From contig JABAKD010000016.1 in the NCBI GenBank assembly GCA_012845835.1, positions 18,437,820-18,501,819 on the forward strand: a stretch of DNA of 64,000 bases, read 5' to 3'. A program made the translations under genes and the position numbers. How positions within the stretch are numbered: position 1 is the first letter of the stretch; every line of letters begins with the position of its first letter. Below the pieces are notes generated by a model. It was not told the origin of the DNA, did no database searches, and saw only the letters and a list, made by a program, of their open reading frames with translations. The DNA is from Undaria pinnatifida (Eukaryota > Sar > Phaeophyceae > Laminariales > Alariaceae). Below, piece by piece: positions 36,601 through 48,440 of this stretch.

Positions 36601-39600
36601 TCAAAGGGTTATGATCCCTTTGTGACGTCAAAGGGAAAAAAGCGGTATAACCCCATTCCCAAGAGAGTTATACGCCCACTGGAATTTGAGAGGGAAAAAT
36701 AACCCCTTTGGGATTTCCGAGGGCTCTCGGGGCTCCAGAGGGAGTCTCAAGGGGGTTATAACCGGGGGTTTTCACGGGTTATGATCCGACCCTTAGGCTG
36801 GGTGAGGAGGTTTGCAAAATCTCGCAGGTCGAGTGGGGTCGGTTCGCGAGGTGTTTTGGAACATCATGGACTGGGCCGGGAGGGTCACCTTGACCCGGCA
36901 CGATCCGCGATAATTGACACCGTGGCCCGACCTCAACCTTGAGGACTGACCTGACCCGTGAAAACCCGTGGTTGTATCTGAAGCCCCAAGAGAGGGAAAA
37001 AAAGCCTGATAAAAAAACCTGACGACTATGACACAGGCCACACGAACAAGCCCGGGCTGCTGGGGTAGGGCGCGAAAGGGGTATGTAATCCCTTTGGGAC
37101 TCAAGAAGGAAAAACGCTTTAAAATAGGTTTTTACTCCTTTGGGGATTTACAGGGGGGAAAAGGCTTAGTAACCCCCGTGGGACTGCAGAGGGAGCCGTA
37201 AAACAACGGGATCGTAAGGGTTTACAATATTTTCCGTCGGAGTCGTGTTATAATGATAACGAGGGAGACGCAAGAAATATGAAGGCCCCATATCAACCTG
37301 ACTTCGTAGTGTACTCGTGTACGTACATATTTTGAATTTGATTCGTTTAAGACGTGGTTTGCCTTACAACGCTTGGGACTTGTGGTAATAATGGTGGTTA
37401 CGCAAAACGCAAAAACTTCGAGTAGAAGAAGAACAGCTGACGAAAACCATAGAAAGTGCCAACTAACGTAGCGTAGCACACTTTAGTTGTGTTACCGGCA
37501 GATCACAGCAGCAGCACCGAAACAGTGCCGAAAAAGTAAAAAAGCTACGAGTAAATCACCCTCAGCGTTTTGGCCAACGGAGCGGAATCGTAGTCATATG
37601 GCTATAATATCTCACAGCTACCTACAGCAGCAAGGAATGCATGCTGTGGAGAGAGCAGAAACAGTGATGCTGCGGAAAGCCACAAACAAAACAAAAAAGA
37701 GGCAAAAGGTAAACGTTAAAAAAAATGGCGACACTTCTACGGCCAAACATTGACAAATTTTACGTATTCGTTCCATATTAGGTAAGAGTACGAGTCTACA
37801 GTGCCGATTGAATAGTACCGCTGGTCTCTATAATGGCGGTAATATCGCTAGGCGAGACTACAGCTCTTAATGGTAGTAACTGTGTGTAGAAGCCCTTTTC
37901 CAATCGTGCCGGCATCCTGCTCAGTGCTGGTCTGGTGGGCTGGCGCATACCGGCGTTACTGGGAGCCCCATATGTAAATAAAATACGACGAGTAGATACA
38001 CAAAACCACATGGGGACCACACCAGAGCAGCAGACAGTCGCAGACGCACTCGTCCAGTAATAGAGCAGCAGAAGCAGGAGTAGCAGGCAGGCAGAGCACA
38101 GCAGAGCAGGACCTTTCCCCGTTCCCCCGTGTTCTTTTATTACTTTGATGCTGTCTGGCGTTGTGCCAAGGTGGAGTTTTGCTTGAAGGTATGTATACGT
38201 TTGCCGTTATTTCTGACAAAATACCGGCTATCTATAGTATCACGACGGGTTGTGTTCCCTTGCGTGTTGTACGGTATACTGGTGGTTGATGCATCGAATA
38301 CATCGAACTGCGAGCGAGCGTCTTATCACATTCGGCAAAGGTCGCGAACCCAAATGCTTCCGACTAGCGCTATCGGTGTACTTTTCGATATCTGCATCTT
38401 TCTTGGGAGACGGATTCATGATGTGTATGATTGTCTCGATCTAGATCATGTGCGCCTGGTTGGATCTATCTGTACGACACGGCTCTTGGCCGTGGCTTGT
38501 TCGCCCGGTGGGGTATGTACGGTAAAGCTCTCCTTGTCCAGCATCTCATGGTGGCAGATGTACGTAGGATCTAGATGTCTATAGATGATCTATATATCGT
38601 GATCTGTCCGATGTGCTGGACTGGTCATACGTAAAGCGATAGTAGGAGAGCTGTTACGATACATGATGAGCTTTGCAACCAAACTCTCATTTCGGGAAGC
38701 AAATGCGTATCACTTTGCCCGGAAATGTAACGGCCGTTTGGTATCGATTTTTATGCCCAAACGGTACTTACACCTCCGGACAGAGTGGTATTTAGTAGTA
38801 CTTGAAAGGACAAAGTGGTATTTTAGTGGTACTTGGAATAAGATCTGAGTCATTTTAACACTTTCACGGCGTTAGCAAAAGGGTTCCCTCTCTGCGGCCT
38901 TGCACGCGCCATGCGTGTTTTACACGCTAAGCATACGCGAATCATATTCGTAGTGTAATCCTTTCGGGACTTCAGAGGGAAAATTGACAAAACTATATTA
39001 TGATTTCAGCGTCTTGCCACAAGCAGTCTGGAGCTTGGCCATGTGGGGCTTGGCTGAGGGGTGATCAGTTTAGTGTCCGAACTACGATGCAATGGATGCT
39101 TCGATATGTGTGCGTTATAGAACTAGTCTCGCGGCTGCTGCGCGGTTAGACTGTGCGGCGGTAGAGCTCAGTCCATCGCACGGCGTCACCCACACAGAGC
39201 GTGATTCAAAGGCGTTGCTCAGGCTCCGCTATTTTTGTTTCGTGATTTGTAGATCCCTCATTCGCCCTCCAGCCGAGCCTGCAGAATCGGTTACGCTCGG
39301 CTGCACTGTGAGCAAGCCGTACTCGCTGGTACTCCGCTTGTTGCAACCCGAACCAAGCCAATCCCAATGCCCCAATCCAAACAAACATGATTAAACCTAC
39401 AACCCAACCCAATCCATAGCCCATGTGATACGGTTCGATATTCCCACAAAGGTGGTATCTTGTTATCACTGCCCTGGAAGGCGTTTCAAACCCCAGTCTC
39501 CTCTCAGCAATCCCTTTACCATAGCCCGTCGAACTCTTGCGCTTTTCGATTTTTGGTTCCCTTTTATCGAGCGTAAGGGATGCGCGAAAATACGCACCCG

Positions 39601-40669
39601 AGCGTCTCATAACCCCCCCCCCCTTCCCCCCCGACGTTACATGCCATGCGACTTGCCGAACAACTCACGGCGCTTCGCACTTGGTGCACGCGATGTCTGC
39701 CTGGTCGGTGAAACCTGACGTTCTCCGTTCCGGCATTGTAGGGATGCGAGCGTCAAAAATAGTGTCTTCACTACGGCTATGCATGAAATTAGCACCCCCC
39801 CCCCCTTCCCCCCCGTTCCACATTACGAACTCCCTACCGCATTATATGGCGGCCGTACTCTCGAACATTGGGGCTGTGAATTGGCTAACTGCAAGTAGCC
39901 GACTAGTTATTTGTTAGCTAGTACGTAGTGTATTATTGCGGTTTGTTGCGTGGGTATTCAGCAGAATTCGTGCGTCTTTGTATCTGGCCGACGCGGCGCG
40001 CTTTTGGCTCAATTTGTGGTGTCTGAAAAGTACTTCAGTTAGTCGACTTCTTCTCCACCCAACTAATGGCTAGCCTTCAAGTAACAAAAACTCGCAGCCC
40101 TGGCGAACACCCTTCCCCTCTTGGCGTTTTTTTTTTTGTTTTTTTTTACTGTTTGGCGCATTTACACGAGTACGCCCCCCCCCCCCATTTCTGCGTTTTT
40201 GTTTTCTTTGTTCTTTTTTGCGTTTGGCGCGTACCTCGTATACGCGAACACACACTCACCCTTCGCGCGTGTTTTGCGTTTGCTTTTTTGCCGCCCCAGG
40301 CGCTGATACAATCGAACGAACCTGTGCTCTGTATGGCCCCTGCCGGTCCTGCTGCCGCTGCCGCTGCTGCCGCTGCTACGTGCTACCGCTGCTGTCATCT
40401 TCACCACACGATCCAAAACCCACAGGTTTGTGAACGGAGTGACTTCGAGCGACGCGGGCACCAACGAGGGAAGCTGCAAGGTGTTTTCGTTCGGAAAACT
40501 TGCGGAACTTTCCGCGGCTGAAACATTGGCGTGCTTCGGCGAGCACTACCGGTCGGTAGTGGCCGATCCGTTGGGAGATAGCCACGGCAACATCAGGGCC
40601 TTCATGGACACGGGCTTGGAGGGGCTCAGCTTCCCCGATGGCTTATGTCTCTCTGTCAAGAAGGACTAA
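32992..40669 (+). CDS. Plastid-targeted Cys-rich protein with C-terminal HopJ domain (two exons)
   Basis: Exons 32992-33626 and 40426-40669 join in phase (AG/G) into 292 residues and a TAA. Residues 1-21 are a signal peptide (VIGAAVLALVANNADA) followed by FFMPAG, an ASAFAP-like A-F cleavage site used by complex-plastid algae. Residues 58-149 contain six units of the form GCxCxxC or GCxCxCxxC at about 58, 71, 93, 109, 126 and 143, potential metal or redox sites. Residues about 173-292 match the HopJ family (FRQRLVGEPQSVVFEDTM, FDYSPKRFVNG, GSCKVFSFGKLAEL, TLACFGEHYRSVV, HGNIRAFMDTGLEGL). HopJ was named from a Pseudomonas secreted protein; homologues of unknown biochemical role occur in bacteria and algae. 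The MKPTG start is preferred to an upstream in-frame ATG at 32908 because it places the signal peptide at the N terminus. The intron is 6.8 kb. Confidence 0.9.
33869..34030 (+). repeat. Dispersed repeat T, copy 1
   Basis: CTCCGGCGGACGGGGCAAAATAAAGCTCACCACACTTCCACGT, read in shorter words, recurs at 34538-34690 (+) and 56150-56285 (-), each near GTGTGTC and GCTAGCTGGCG words. It is probably a short non-autonomous element. Confidence 0.6.
34538..34690 (+). repeat. Dispersed repeat T, copy 2
   Basis: Same family as 33869-34030: CTCCGGCGGATGGGGAAAAA, CTCACCACACTTCCACGTAT and GCTAGCTGGCGCACC. Confidence 0.6.
36590..37210. repeat. CCCTTTGGGACT...GAGGGAAAAA repeats, interrupted
   Basis: Several diverged ~50-60 bp units with GGTTATAACCCC-like and AGAGGGAAAAA words lie on both sides of the TIR element at 36762-36971. 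One further unit is at 38957-38990. Confidence 0.5.
36762..36971. mobile_element. TIR element, family M, copy 4
   Basis: The ends CCGGGGGTTTTCACGGGTTA and GACCCGTGAAAACCCGTGG are a clear terminal inverted pair. GAGGAGGTTTGCAAAATCTCGCAGGTCGAG matches copies 2 and 3 in inverse order. There is no long pentanucleotide array. Confidence 0.65.
40426..40669 (+). CDS. HopJ gene exon 2
   Basis: Acceptor AACCCACAG/G. It encodes FVNGVTSSDAGTNEGSCKVF onward and ends SVKKD and TAA, the bulk of the HopJ fold. Confidence 0.92.
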
Positions 40670-40919
40670 TAGAGGAGACTGTGCTGTCGCTGTTGGGTTT
40701 TTTCGCTTTTCCTTCTTGTATGTCCTTGCGTATAGAACATGACGAATTTTGTCCCGCCGTGCGTGCGGTTGCTTTGTTTGAACGGCGAGCCTTTTTTAGT
40801 TAGCCATAGCAGCCGCGTGCGCATTGAGTTCGACCGGGTCCCAAAGATGCTACATAGGAGACCGGTTTTGTTGGGTGCCTCAAATACCTTTTTTTCTAGT
40901 GAGTTTTCTCACTTGAATG

Positions 40920-41690
40920 TAAAGTAGCGCTCAGTTAAAAGGGTCCAAAGATGGTACCCGTCTTATTAGAAGCGTCTAGGCGATTTTTTGGGGAAATATA
41001 CTACTTTTGGTGTGCAGGGCGGTCAGCTAAGGGGCTCAAATATGCTATTATTGGAAGACCTGCCTTCTTAGAACCGCCAAGGCCTCTTTTTGACTTGATA
41101 TCCTCATTTTAGTCTAGGGGCGGCCAATCAAGTGGTCACACCACGGCCTCCGAGCATTTTATCTGCTGGTCAACCGATCTTTTCAGAAGCGGTAAGGCCT
41201 CGTTTGGACTTCATATACTCCTTTTTGTGTAGAGGGCGGTCAGCCAAGGCGTCAAACCGCGGGTCTCCCAAGAGTTCAGGCGTTTTAAGACTAGCATACC
41301 ATTTTTAGTGTAGGGGCGGTCAGTTAAGGCGTAAAACTGCGGTCTCGTAAAAGTTAGACCCTTTTTTGGACTTATAATACTCCTTTTAGTGTAGGGGGCG
41401 GGCAGTCAAGGCGTCCAACCACGATCTCCCAAGAATTCAGGGCTTCATTGGACGTAGCATACTACTATACTATACTATTTAGTGTAGAGGCGGTCAGTCA
41501 AGGCGTCAAACCGTGGTCTCCCAAGAGTTCAGGCCTTTGTTGGACTTAGTATACTATTTTTAGTGTGGGGGCGTCTGCCAAAGCGTCAAACTGCGATCTC
41601 CTAAACGTTAAGACCTTCTTTTTATTCGAAAGAGTATTTTTAGTGTAGGGGGCGGTCAGTCAGGGCGTCAAACTGCGGTCTCCTATTAAT
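40920..41690 (+). repeat. Tandem repeat, ~92-bp unit, about eight copies
   Basis: Consensus words per unit are TTTTTAGTGTAGGGGCGGTC, AGTCAAGGCGTCAAACCGCG, GTCTCCCAAGAGTTCAGGC and TTGGACTTAGTATACT. Identity falls toward the left end. It starts about 250 bp after the HopJ stop. Confidence 0.85.
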
Positions 41691-41759
41691 AGTAGCAATA
41701 GCATTTTGCGACTCCAGCCGGTTGTGTGTCCTTCATCCTCCTCGTGTTTTTTTTGCCGT

Positions 41760-42420
41760 AATGGGGAATCTTCTTTCGTAAGGGGTACGCTGTGTTTTTT
41801 TATTCCTTGTTTCGGCGGTGAAATGCCATGCTTCGGAGGTGAGATTTCTTATTTCAGCCGTGAACTTTCTTATCTTGGCCGTAAAAAGAGGCAGTTTCTT
41901 GTTTTGTCGCGGCGAGTTTCTTGTGAAACAAGCATCCTGTCAGCCGACATTACGTCAACTAACTGCGACCGCAACAAAAGCACCATCAGATGTTGGAATA
42001 TTATTGCTACTGTAGGTAACTCCTCGGGAGAGTTTCCTGTTTTGGCCTCGGGAGAGCTTCTTTCTTTCATCGTTTATTAATAGAGTATTGTTCCTCGCCG
42101 GAAATTCGGCGGGAATTCGGCTTCCTAGAGCGCTAGTCTGCGGGTCAACCTTCCGTGTGTTGGTGGGAGGTTTCTCTTGCAGCGTTAATGTTTCGGCGTC
42201 AAATTTCTTGTTCCTCGGCCGGAATTTCTCTTTAACCCTCGCGTTTTTGCTTCTCAGTCGGAATTTTCTTGTTTTAGAGGTCAACGTTCTTATTTCTGGG
42301 CCGGAATTTTCTTGTTTAACAGTCAAGTTTGTTGTTTCTCAGCTAGCTGGAATCTTCTTGTTTCCAGCGTCGGGTTTCTTGCTCCTAAGCGGAAGTTTTC
42401 CTTTGACTCATTGCGGGGCC
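41760..42420 (+). repeat. Degenerate ~28-bp repeat (GGAATTTTCTTGTTT type)
   Basis: Successive phrases such as GTGAACTTTCTTATCTTGGCC, CGGAATTTTCTTGTTT and GTCGGGTTTCTTGCTCC recur about every 25-30 bp, each with a G(G/C)CG-G spacer. Copies are strongly diverged; about 20 can be traced. Confidence 0.6.
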
Positions 42421-42693
42421 ATGTTCAGCACCCGAAAAACGAAAACAACGAGGGCGATGTCATCAAGCGACTAACACGCCTTTGCCACTTGAACATGTGT
42501 CGCACAGTAGTTTGGAGTAGTTTGTCCCCAAACACGTGGGTGCATTTCTCAAGGGCACCGCGGTCCCGACACGTGGACGAAACACTCGGAGTTAGACTAG
42601 GATCATTTCAGGAGTTGGAAATGAGTCAAGAGCGTGTAGCATCACACGTATCACCGTGCTGCGTGCTTGTGGTACAGCTCCTCGGGGTTTCTG

Positions 42694-43337
<644 letters not shown>

Positions 43338-44470
43338 GCAGGATGCGCTGACCCCACGAACAACGTCTCGATGACTCAGCATCGATATTTAGCCATGGTT
43401 CGTTGCGTTGATCCTTGCGGTGTGTGTGTAAGTGCTTTTTTTTTTCGCAGCCATCGCCGCGTGAGAAGATGGTTGCTTGTCTTCTCCATTTTTTACCCCG
43501 TCTTCCTTTACAGAGGCCGCCGTTTTTTTGTTGGAACTCAGGGTGTCAAACCAGGGTTGGCCTCCCCTTCACCCCATCCTCGCGACCATGTACAACGCGT
43601 TTTTGGTTTGCCATGATACAGACGTTCTTTGGATTCATCCCTTATATATGATACATAGAAATATAAATAATACCTGTATGTAGCTGATATAGATCGTATC
43701 CTTGCCGTTATTCGGTCGGAACTTACAAGCGGGGTCTCAAAACCACCAGGGCTCCCCTGCCCTCCCCCCCCTCCCCACAATTGTTCGTGATTTGGGTTTA
43801 CCACGAAACAGTATTTGGAATCGTCGTCAAATGCTTGCATTGTTGCTCGTCGGCCCACCGCGTCGAATTATGCCTGACGCATAGGAATTTGTATTAGTAG
43901 CTATACGTATAGCTCTCGAGCGCACACGTGCTACCTGATACCGAAAAATACCTGTACAAAGTTTTTAGCTGGTATATACTTCGAAGTAATAACTTACGAG
44001 TGATTCTACGATGCTAGCCCCCCCAAAAACAGGCGATTTTCTTTAACGAACGTTTCGTGGCTGCTCGACACAAGGAAGGACACAATTATCATTATTATTG
44101 TTTTTGTTACCCTCCGATAATATAGCGTAGATGCCTTATTCCGATGTAAATCGAATATCCTTCCATAAAGCAGCAGTAGTAGTAGTACCTAATATGAAGT
44201 CGAATGATCGCACCATAATGCAGTGGTATCTTCCGCCAACCATTTGCCCATTTCCTTTCCCCACATCTTCTCCTTTTATCTTCTGTTTGCTTTCCCTATA
44301 TATTTTATAACTAATTTTCGAGGACGTCAGCCGTGAGTTTGACGAATTTCAGGTCAATACTCATCTTTGCTTTCCCTATATATGTTTCAGCTGAGAGTCT
44401 ACCTTAGTCCTCATCAACAAGGATACAAATGAAAAACAAAGTATCTCAATATTTTCTTACAAGTGTGCAA
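43338..44470. other. Non-coding, repeat-poor stretch
   Basis: 43990-44060 carries words of the repeat pair described at 44471-44605. No exon was recognised. Confidence 0.4.
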
Positions 44471-44605
44471 AGGCCTATCGATCGATGACGTCGGGGTGTC
44501 GAGGGACACCGTAATTCAGGAGATACGACCGGGAGCTGGTTTTGGAACCGGCGATTTCGTTGAAGAAAAAGTTGGGGGGGCTACCGTAGAACGACTCTTA
44601 CTTTA
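44471..44605 (+). repeat. Dispersed repeat with conserved reading frame, copy 1
   Basis: The frame DDVGVSRDTVIQEIRPGAGF-GTGDFVEEKVGGATVERL is preserved in the inverse copy at 48193-48315 as DDVGVARGTAFQELRPGAGF-KTGDFVKEKLGGAIVERL. This is probably a fragment of a mobile or multi-copy gene. The family is not identified. Confidence 0.55.
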
Positions 44606-44757
44606 ATCTAGCTAATAAAACCCTTGCTTATAACCGTAAATAGCAAACACATCCCACACTGCAATGCCAAGTAATTTGCCCCCAACACGCGGGTGCAGTC
44701 CTAAACGGGGGTTATAATACCGCCAAGCACCTGGCACATACACACCTATTTGGTGCC

Positions 44758-45499
44758 CGGTGTTAAAATACGGCCTCGAAAGGCCTGTAATTATCTGAAT
44801 TGACATAGTTTGGGATGGGTTTCGTATGATAAGGTTGGCGTTTTATATTCGGGATAGTCAGGAAATAGATTGGGGGCACGTGCCGCGGATCTTCGAAGCC
44901 ATCCGGGGCTCAGAAGCCATCCGGGGCTCTGGTGGAACCTAATAGAAAGCTACGTCTCCGCTATGGCTAAGAAAGTGAGTACTCTGCGAGGACTTGCTCA
45001 ATTGGCAGACCTCCAGGGGACATTCTGTGTCCGCCCAATACTCTTACAATATGGCGTTGTCGGCAGGATGAGTTCCTGGCTCCATAGTCAGACCGTTAGA
45101 TAGAGGTGCGGAAGTGGGTATTGAGGAGCCGCATCTTCTACTCATCATGGTCTAGTTCGTAGAACCGGAGTTTCCCCGAATCTCCCACATTTCTGCATAT
45201 ATATGCAGCTCATCAGGGTGGGCTATAGACTATATAGTGTTAAGATACGGCCTCGAAAGTCCTGTAATTATCCAAATTAAGATAATTTTGATGGGTTTCG
45301 TATGGTAAGGTTGGCGTTTTATATTCGGGATAGTCTGGAAATAGATCGGAGGCACGTGCCCTCAGAAGCCATCCGGGGCTCTGGTGGAACCTAATAAAAA
45401 GCTACGTCTCTGCTAAGGCTGAGAAAGTGAGTACTCTCCAAGGACCTGCTCAATTGGCAGACCTTCAGGGGACTTTCTGTGTCTCCGCCCAATACTCTT
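44758..45499 (+). repeat. Direct duplication, ~260-290 bp units
   Basis: Units 44758-45048 and 45238-45499 share ATACGGCCTCGAAAG, GGTTGGCGTTTTATATTCGG, AGAAGCCATCCGGGGCTCTG and CTCAATTGGCAGACCT, separated by about 190 bp. Confidence 0.85.
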
Positions 45500-45875
45500 G
45501 AGACTTACACTGGTTCAAAATGCCACACATATACCTGATAAATAGTTCCGTTCAGTGGAGTTCACTAATAAAGGAAAACGTCCGAACCAAGTCGGCTAAA
45601 AGCAGTGAAAGCGTTGTTCACCGCGAGGCTTAGACTAGGCAGTGATACACGTTGTATATTTGACTTTTCTAACCATTTTTCCCCAGTGATGTCATTATAG
45701 GTGGCACTTCGACCGGTATTTCGCATGGGTTAGGGTTAGGGTTAGGGTTAAGGTTAGCTAGCGTGGTTGAAAACACACGATAACAATGTAGGACGCCCGG
45801 TTGAGGGCCGCTGCTTGCTGTTGTTGGATGCCAACACTGTTACTATTGATAACCCTAACACCCACCCGATCAACC

Positions 45876-46380
45876 AAATATTTCAATGTGCAGGGCTAAA
45901 GTAATCTTAGTCCGGTACTGGTACTCGGTGTGCGGCAACCACATCATAGTGCCGCACAAATAATTGGTAAGTAAGGTCTTCTACGACGACAGCATCATAC
46001 TTCGTGCCGGTGCAAACTTTGGACTCTTTGCCACCGCACGTTTGAAGGTCGAAGGATGGTCACTATATGATACGAATCACATCGGAGTGTAACAGACATC
46101 CTTGCCGAAGCAACCTCAACACAAATATTTCAATGTTCAGGGCTATAGCCATCTTAGTCTGGTACTGATAATGGTACAAGGTGCGTCAACCATCATTAAG
46201 TGTAGTGCCGCACAATGGGTAAGGTCTACGACGACAGTAGTACTAGTAGTATTATTATACTTCGTACCAGTGTAAACTAAGGACTCTTTGCCACCGCACG
46301 TTTGAAGGTTGAAGGGTGATCACCATGATACGAATCACATCGGAGTGTAACAGATAACCCTGCCGAAGCAACCTCAACAC
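45876..46380 (+). repeat. Tandem duplication, ~255-bp unit
   Basis: Units at about 45876 and 46125, each starting AAATATTTCAATGTNCAGGGCTA and ending CCGAAGCAACCTCAACACA, share TTGCCACCGCACGTTTGAAGG and ACGAATCACATCGGAGTGTA. Confidence 0.85.
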
Positions 46381-46499
46381 ATAGTCTATATTATACCATT
46401 GTAACCGTCGAAACTGAAACGTGTCGTATGTATACAAGCAGTTACTTAGTAGCTACTACTGTAGTATAGAGAAAGAAAGACATTTATTTGTGCCGCAAT

Positions 46500-46840
46500 A
46501 TCTTGACCAAGGATTTTCCACCAATAAACTCCAGCCTAAAATGTTGACCAAAAAAAAAACTGCGGGCACGAAATGTCTTTCTTCAATAAACTCCAGCCTA
46601 GAATATTGACCAATAAAAAAACTGCACTTTGCGGGCACGAAATGTCTTTCTTCTGTTGTAGTGTCCGGTCGGCGAACTGGTCGAGATGGAAGCAAATATG
46701 ATGTGGGTATGAATGAATTGATGAGTTTGGGTCTGTCTGCCGTAACTGCCGCGTCTGTGCCGCTCGTTTCACTTGTTGTTGTGTCAATCGTCATTATTCC
46801 ACCGCTTCTGTAGAAGAAGGAGTGCCGATCCGCGTGCGTA
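46500..46840 (+). repeat. Repeat S, copy 1 (direct repeat around the TRIM)
   Basis: Matches 47400-47690: AAGGATTTTCC(A/T)CCAA, TGTCTTTCTTCTGTTGTAGTGTCCGGTCG, GTGTTTGGGTCTGTCTGCCG and GTGCCGATC.CGTGCGTA. Copy 1 contains an extra internal ~75-bp tandem unit (AATAAACTCCAGCCTA). Confidence 0.75.
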
Positions 46841-46851
46841 TAGCAGGTACC

Positions 46852-47265
46852 TGTTAAGGAATTAGAGGGTGTTAGTCCGTTTGACCACTTACTACTTGCA
46901 AAACGTTAACCAATTGCTTAAAGCTTTCCAAAAACTAACAAGCCTTGACATTATCCCCCCCTGAAACGGCGAGATAGCAGGTTGGCCGGATATACGAGCG
47001 GACGTGTCAATATCCAAGCGCTTCATTTCCTGGGTATACGGGAGAAAGTTCCTTTCAAGTTCGACATGGCATTGGGTAGCAAAAATCGTGAAATTTAGTA
47101 TTGGTGGATGGTGGGATTCGAGCCCGCGACCCAAAAACCCATGGTCTGTCGAAGACGCCATTTGTTGAGGAACTAGCGGATATTAGCCCCTTTGACCACT
47201 TGCAAAAAAAAGTTAACTAGCCAACTGCCTACTTACTACCCAAACTAAGCCTTTCTTTTATAACA
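46852..47265 (-). mobile_element. TRIM: miniature LTR retroelement, 414 bp
   Basis: Two terminal direct repeats, 46852-46950 and 47163-47265, begin TGTTAAGG / TGTTGAGG and end in TTGACA / ATAACA, with the TGTTA..TAACA terminal inversion. A 4-bp target duplication TACC flanks the whole unit (46848-46851 and 47266-47269). On the minus strand, AA then TGGCGTCTTCGACAGACC follows the first LTR, a primer-binding-site-like word beginning TGG. GGGGGGATAA, a polypurine-like tract, precedes the second LTR. The 212-bp interior has no coding capacity. Confidence 0.88.
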
Positions 47266-47269
47266 TACC

Positions 47270-47399
47270 GGTATGTGTATGTATGCCAAGCACAGAATAA
47301 TAGCTGGTATACAGAGTTGCAGCGTACGCGAACACGTGGGACCCGATTTGAACAAGCCCTGTCTGTTATCGTGACCCCCCAGAAAAACATTTGTGCCCG
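47270..47399. other. Spacer between TRIM and repeat S copy 2
   Basis: No feature recognised. Confidence 0.4.
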
Positions 47400-47690
47400 C
47401 AAATATTGATCAAGGATTTTCCTCCAACGAAAATTCCAGCCTGAAAAAATGGTCGATCATAAAACTGGGGGTACGAATTGTCTTTCTGTTGTTGCAGTGT
47501 CCGGTCGAAACTGTGAGCGAGATGGAAGTAAATACGGTACCAGTCAGTGTTAGTAGATAGTGCATGAATTGATGTGTTTGGGTCTGTCTGCCGTATCTTT
47601 GTCTGTCTGTGCCGCTCGTTTCAGTTGGGTCAACCGTCGTTGTTCCACCACCTCCGTAGAATGAGTGCCGATCGCGTGCGTACATCTACA
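47400..47690 (+). repeat. Repeat S, copy 2
   Basis: Direct copy of 46500-46840 with several indels; see that entry. Confidence 0.75.
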
Positions 47691-48192
47691 TATCATGGAA
47701 GGCAACACGATATGTATTATATACTACTACTCGTATATGCTAAGCACATAATATTTGGCAGTAGTGTAGAGAATTACTAATAATATAATATTTGGAGGGT
47801 ACGGACACCGGGGGAGCGAGTGGATAACTCCTGATATCGTGACCCCCCCCCCCCCCCGCTCTTGCTGGTCCATGACACAACGTCAAGAACCCCATATATC
47901 CATCTGCGTATCTATCTGCTATATATTACCTGGCACCTGGTACGTACTGATTGAAGTATTATGTACGTTCTGGACTGCAAGGACACGTGCTCACAGAATG
48001 AAATCAAAACGACGTGTTGTCTGCAACATCCATCTATTTTGTTGTGTACACATATATATGCGCACATACATGTATCACGTGTACTTTGATTTCTAGAGGG
48101 TTGATCCGGGGTTGAGCTGACGATTGTGAGTGGTGATGAGCTTCAGCCGGACAACATTTAATTTCCGTGTTGAGTATTTCCACCAGGTATCT

Positions 48193-48440
48193 CTGAGTCG
48201 TTCTACGATAGCCCCCCCCAACTTTTCTTTAACGAAATCACCAGTTTTGAAACCAGCTCCCGGCCGTAACTCCTGAAATGCGGTGCCCCTTGCCACCCCG
48301 ACGTCATCGTTCGATGTATAGTCCTTTGCAAACAAGAAAATAAATGTGGAGATGTTTTTTTCATCTAGCATCTTTCCTCGTGTCAAGGAGCCATGAAACG
48401 TTCGTGAAAGAAATCGCCGGTTTTGGGGGGGGGGGTATCG
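48193..48440 (-). repeat. Dispersed repeat with conserved reading frame, copy 2
   Basis: Inverse copy of 44471-44605, with additional shared words (AACGTTCGTGAAAGAAATCGCC) near 48395-48430 that also occur at about 44030-44070. Confidence 0.55.

Larger units (their letters stand above)
33627..40425 (+). other. HopJ gene intron (6.8 kb)
   Basis: Holds two copies of a dispersed repeat (33869-34030 and 34538-34690), a poly-T run at 34513-34530, GATC-rich palindromic stretches (35460-35670, 36270-36300, 38440-38610), a TIR element (36762-36971) inside CCCTTTGGGACT-type repeats, and C runs near 39610-39630 and 39796-39815. A small ORF at 36306-36494 has a CPKC motif but no recognised family. Confidence 0.7.

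Noticed and set aside
39206..39610. 134-codon minus-strand ORF
   Set aside because: No recognisable domain, no splice context and no codon bias visible.
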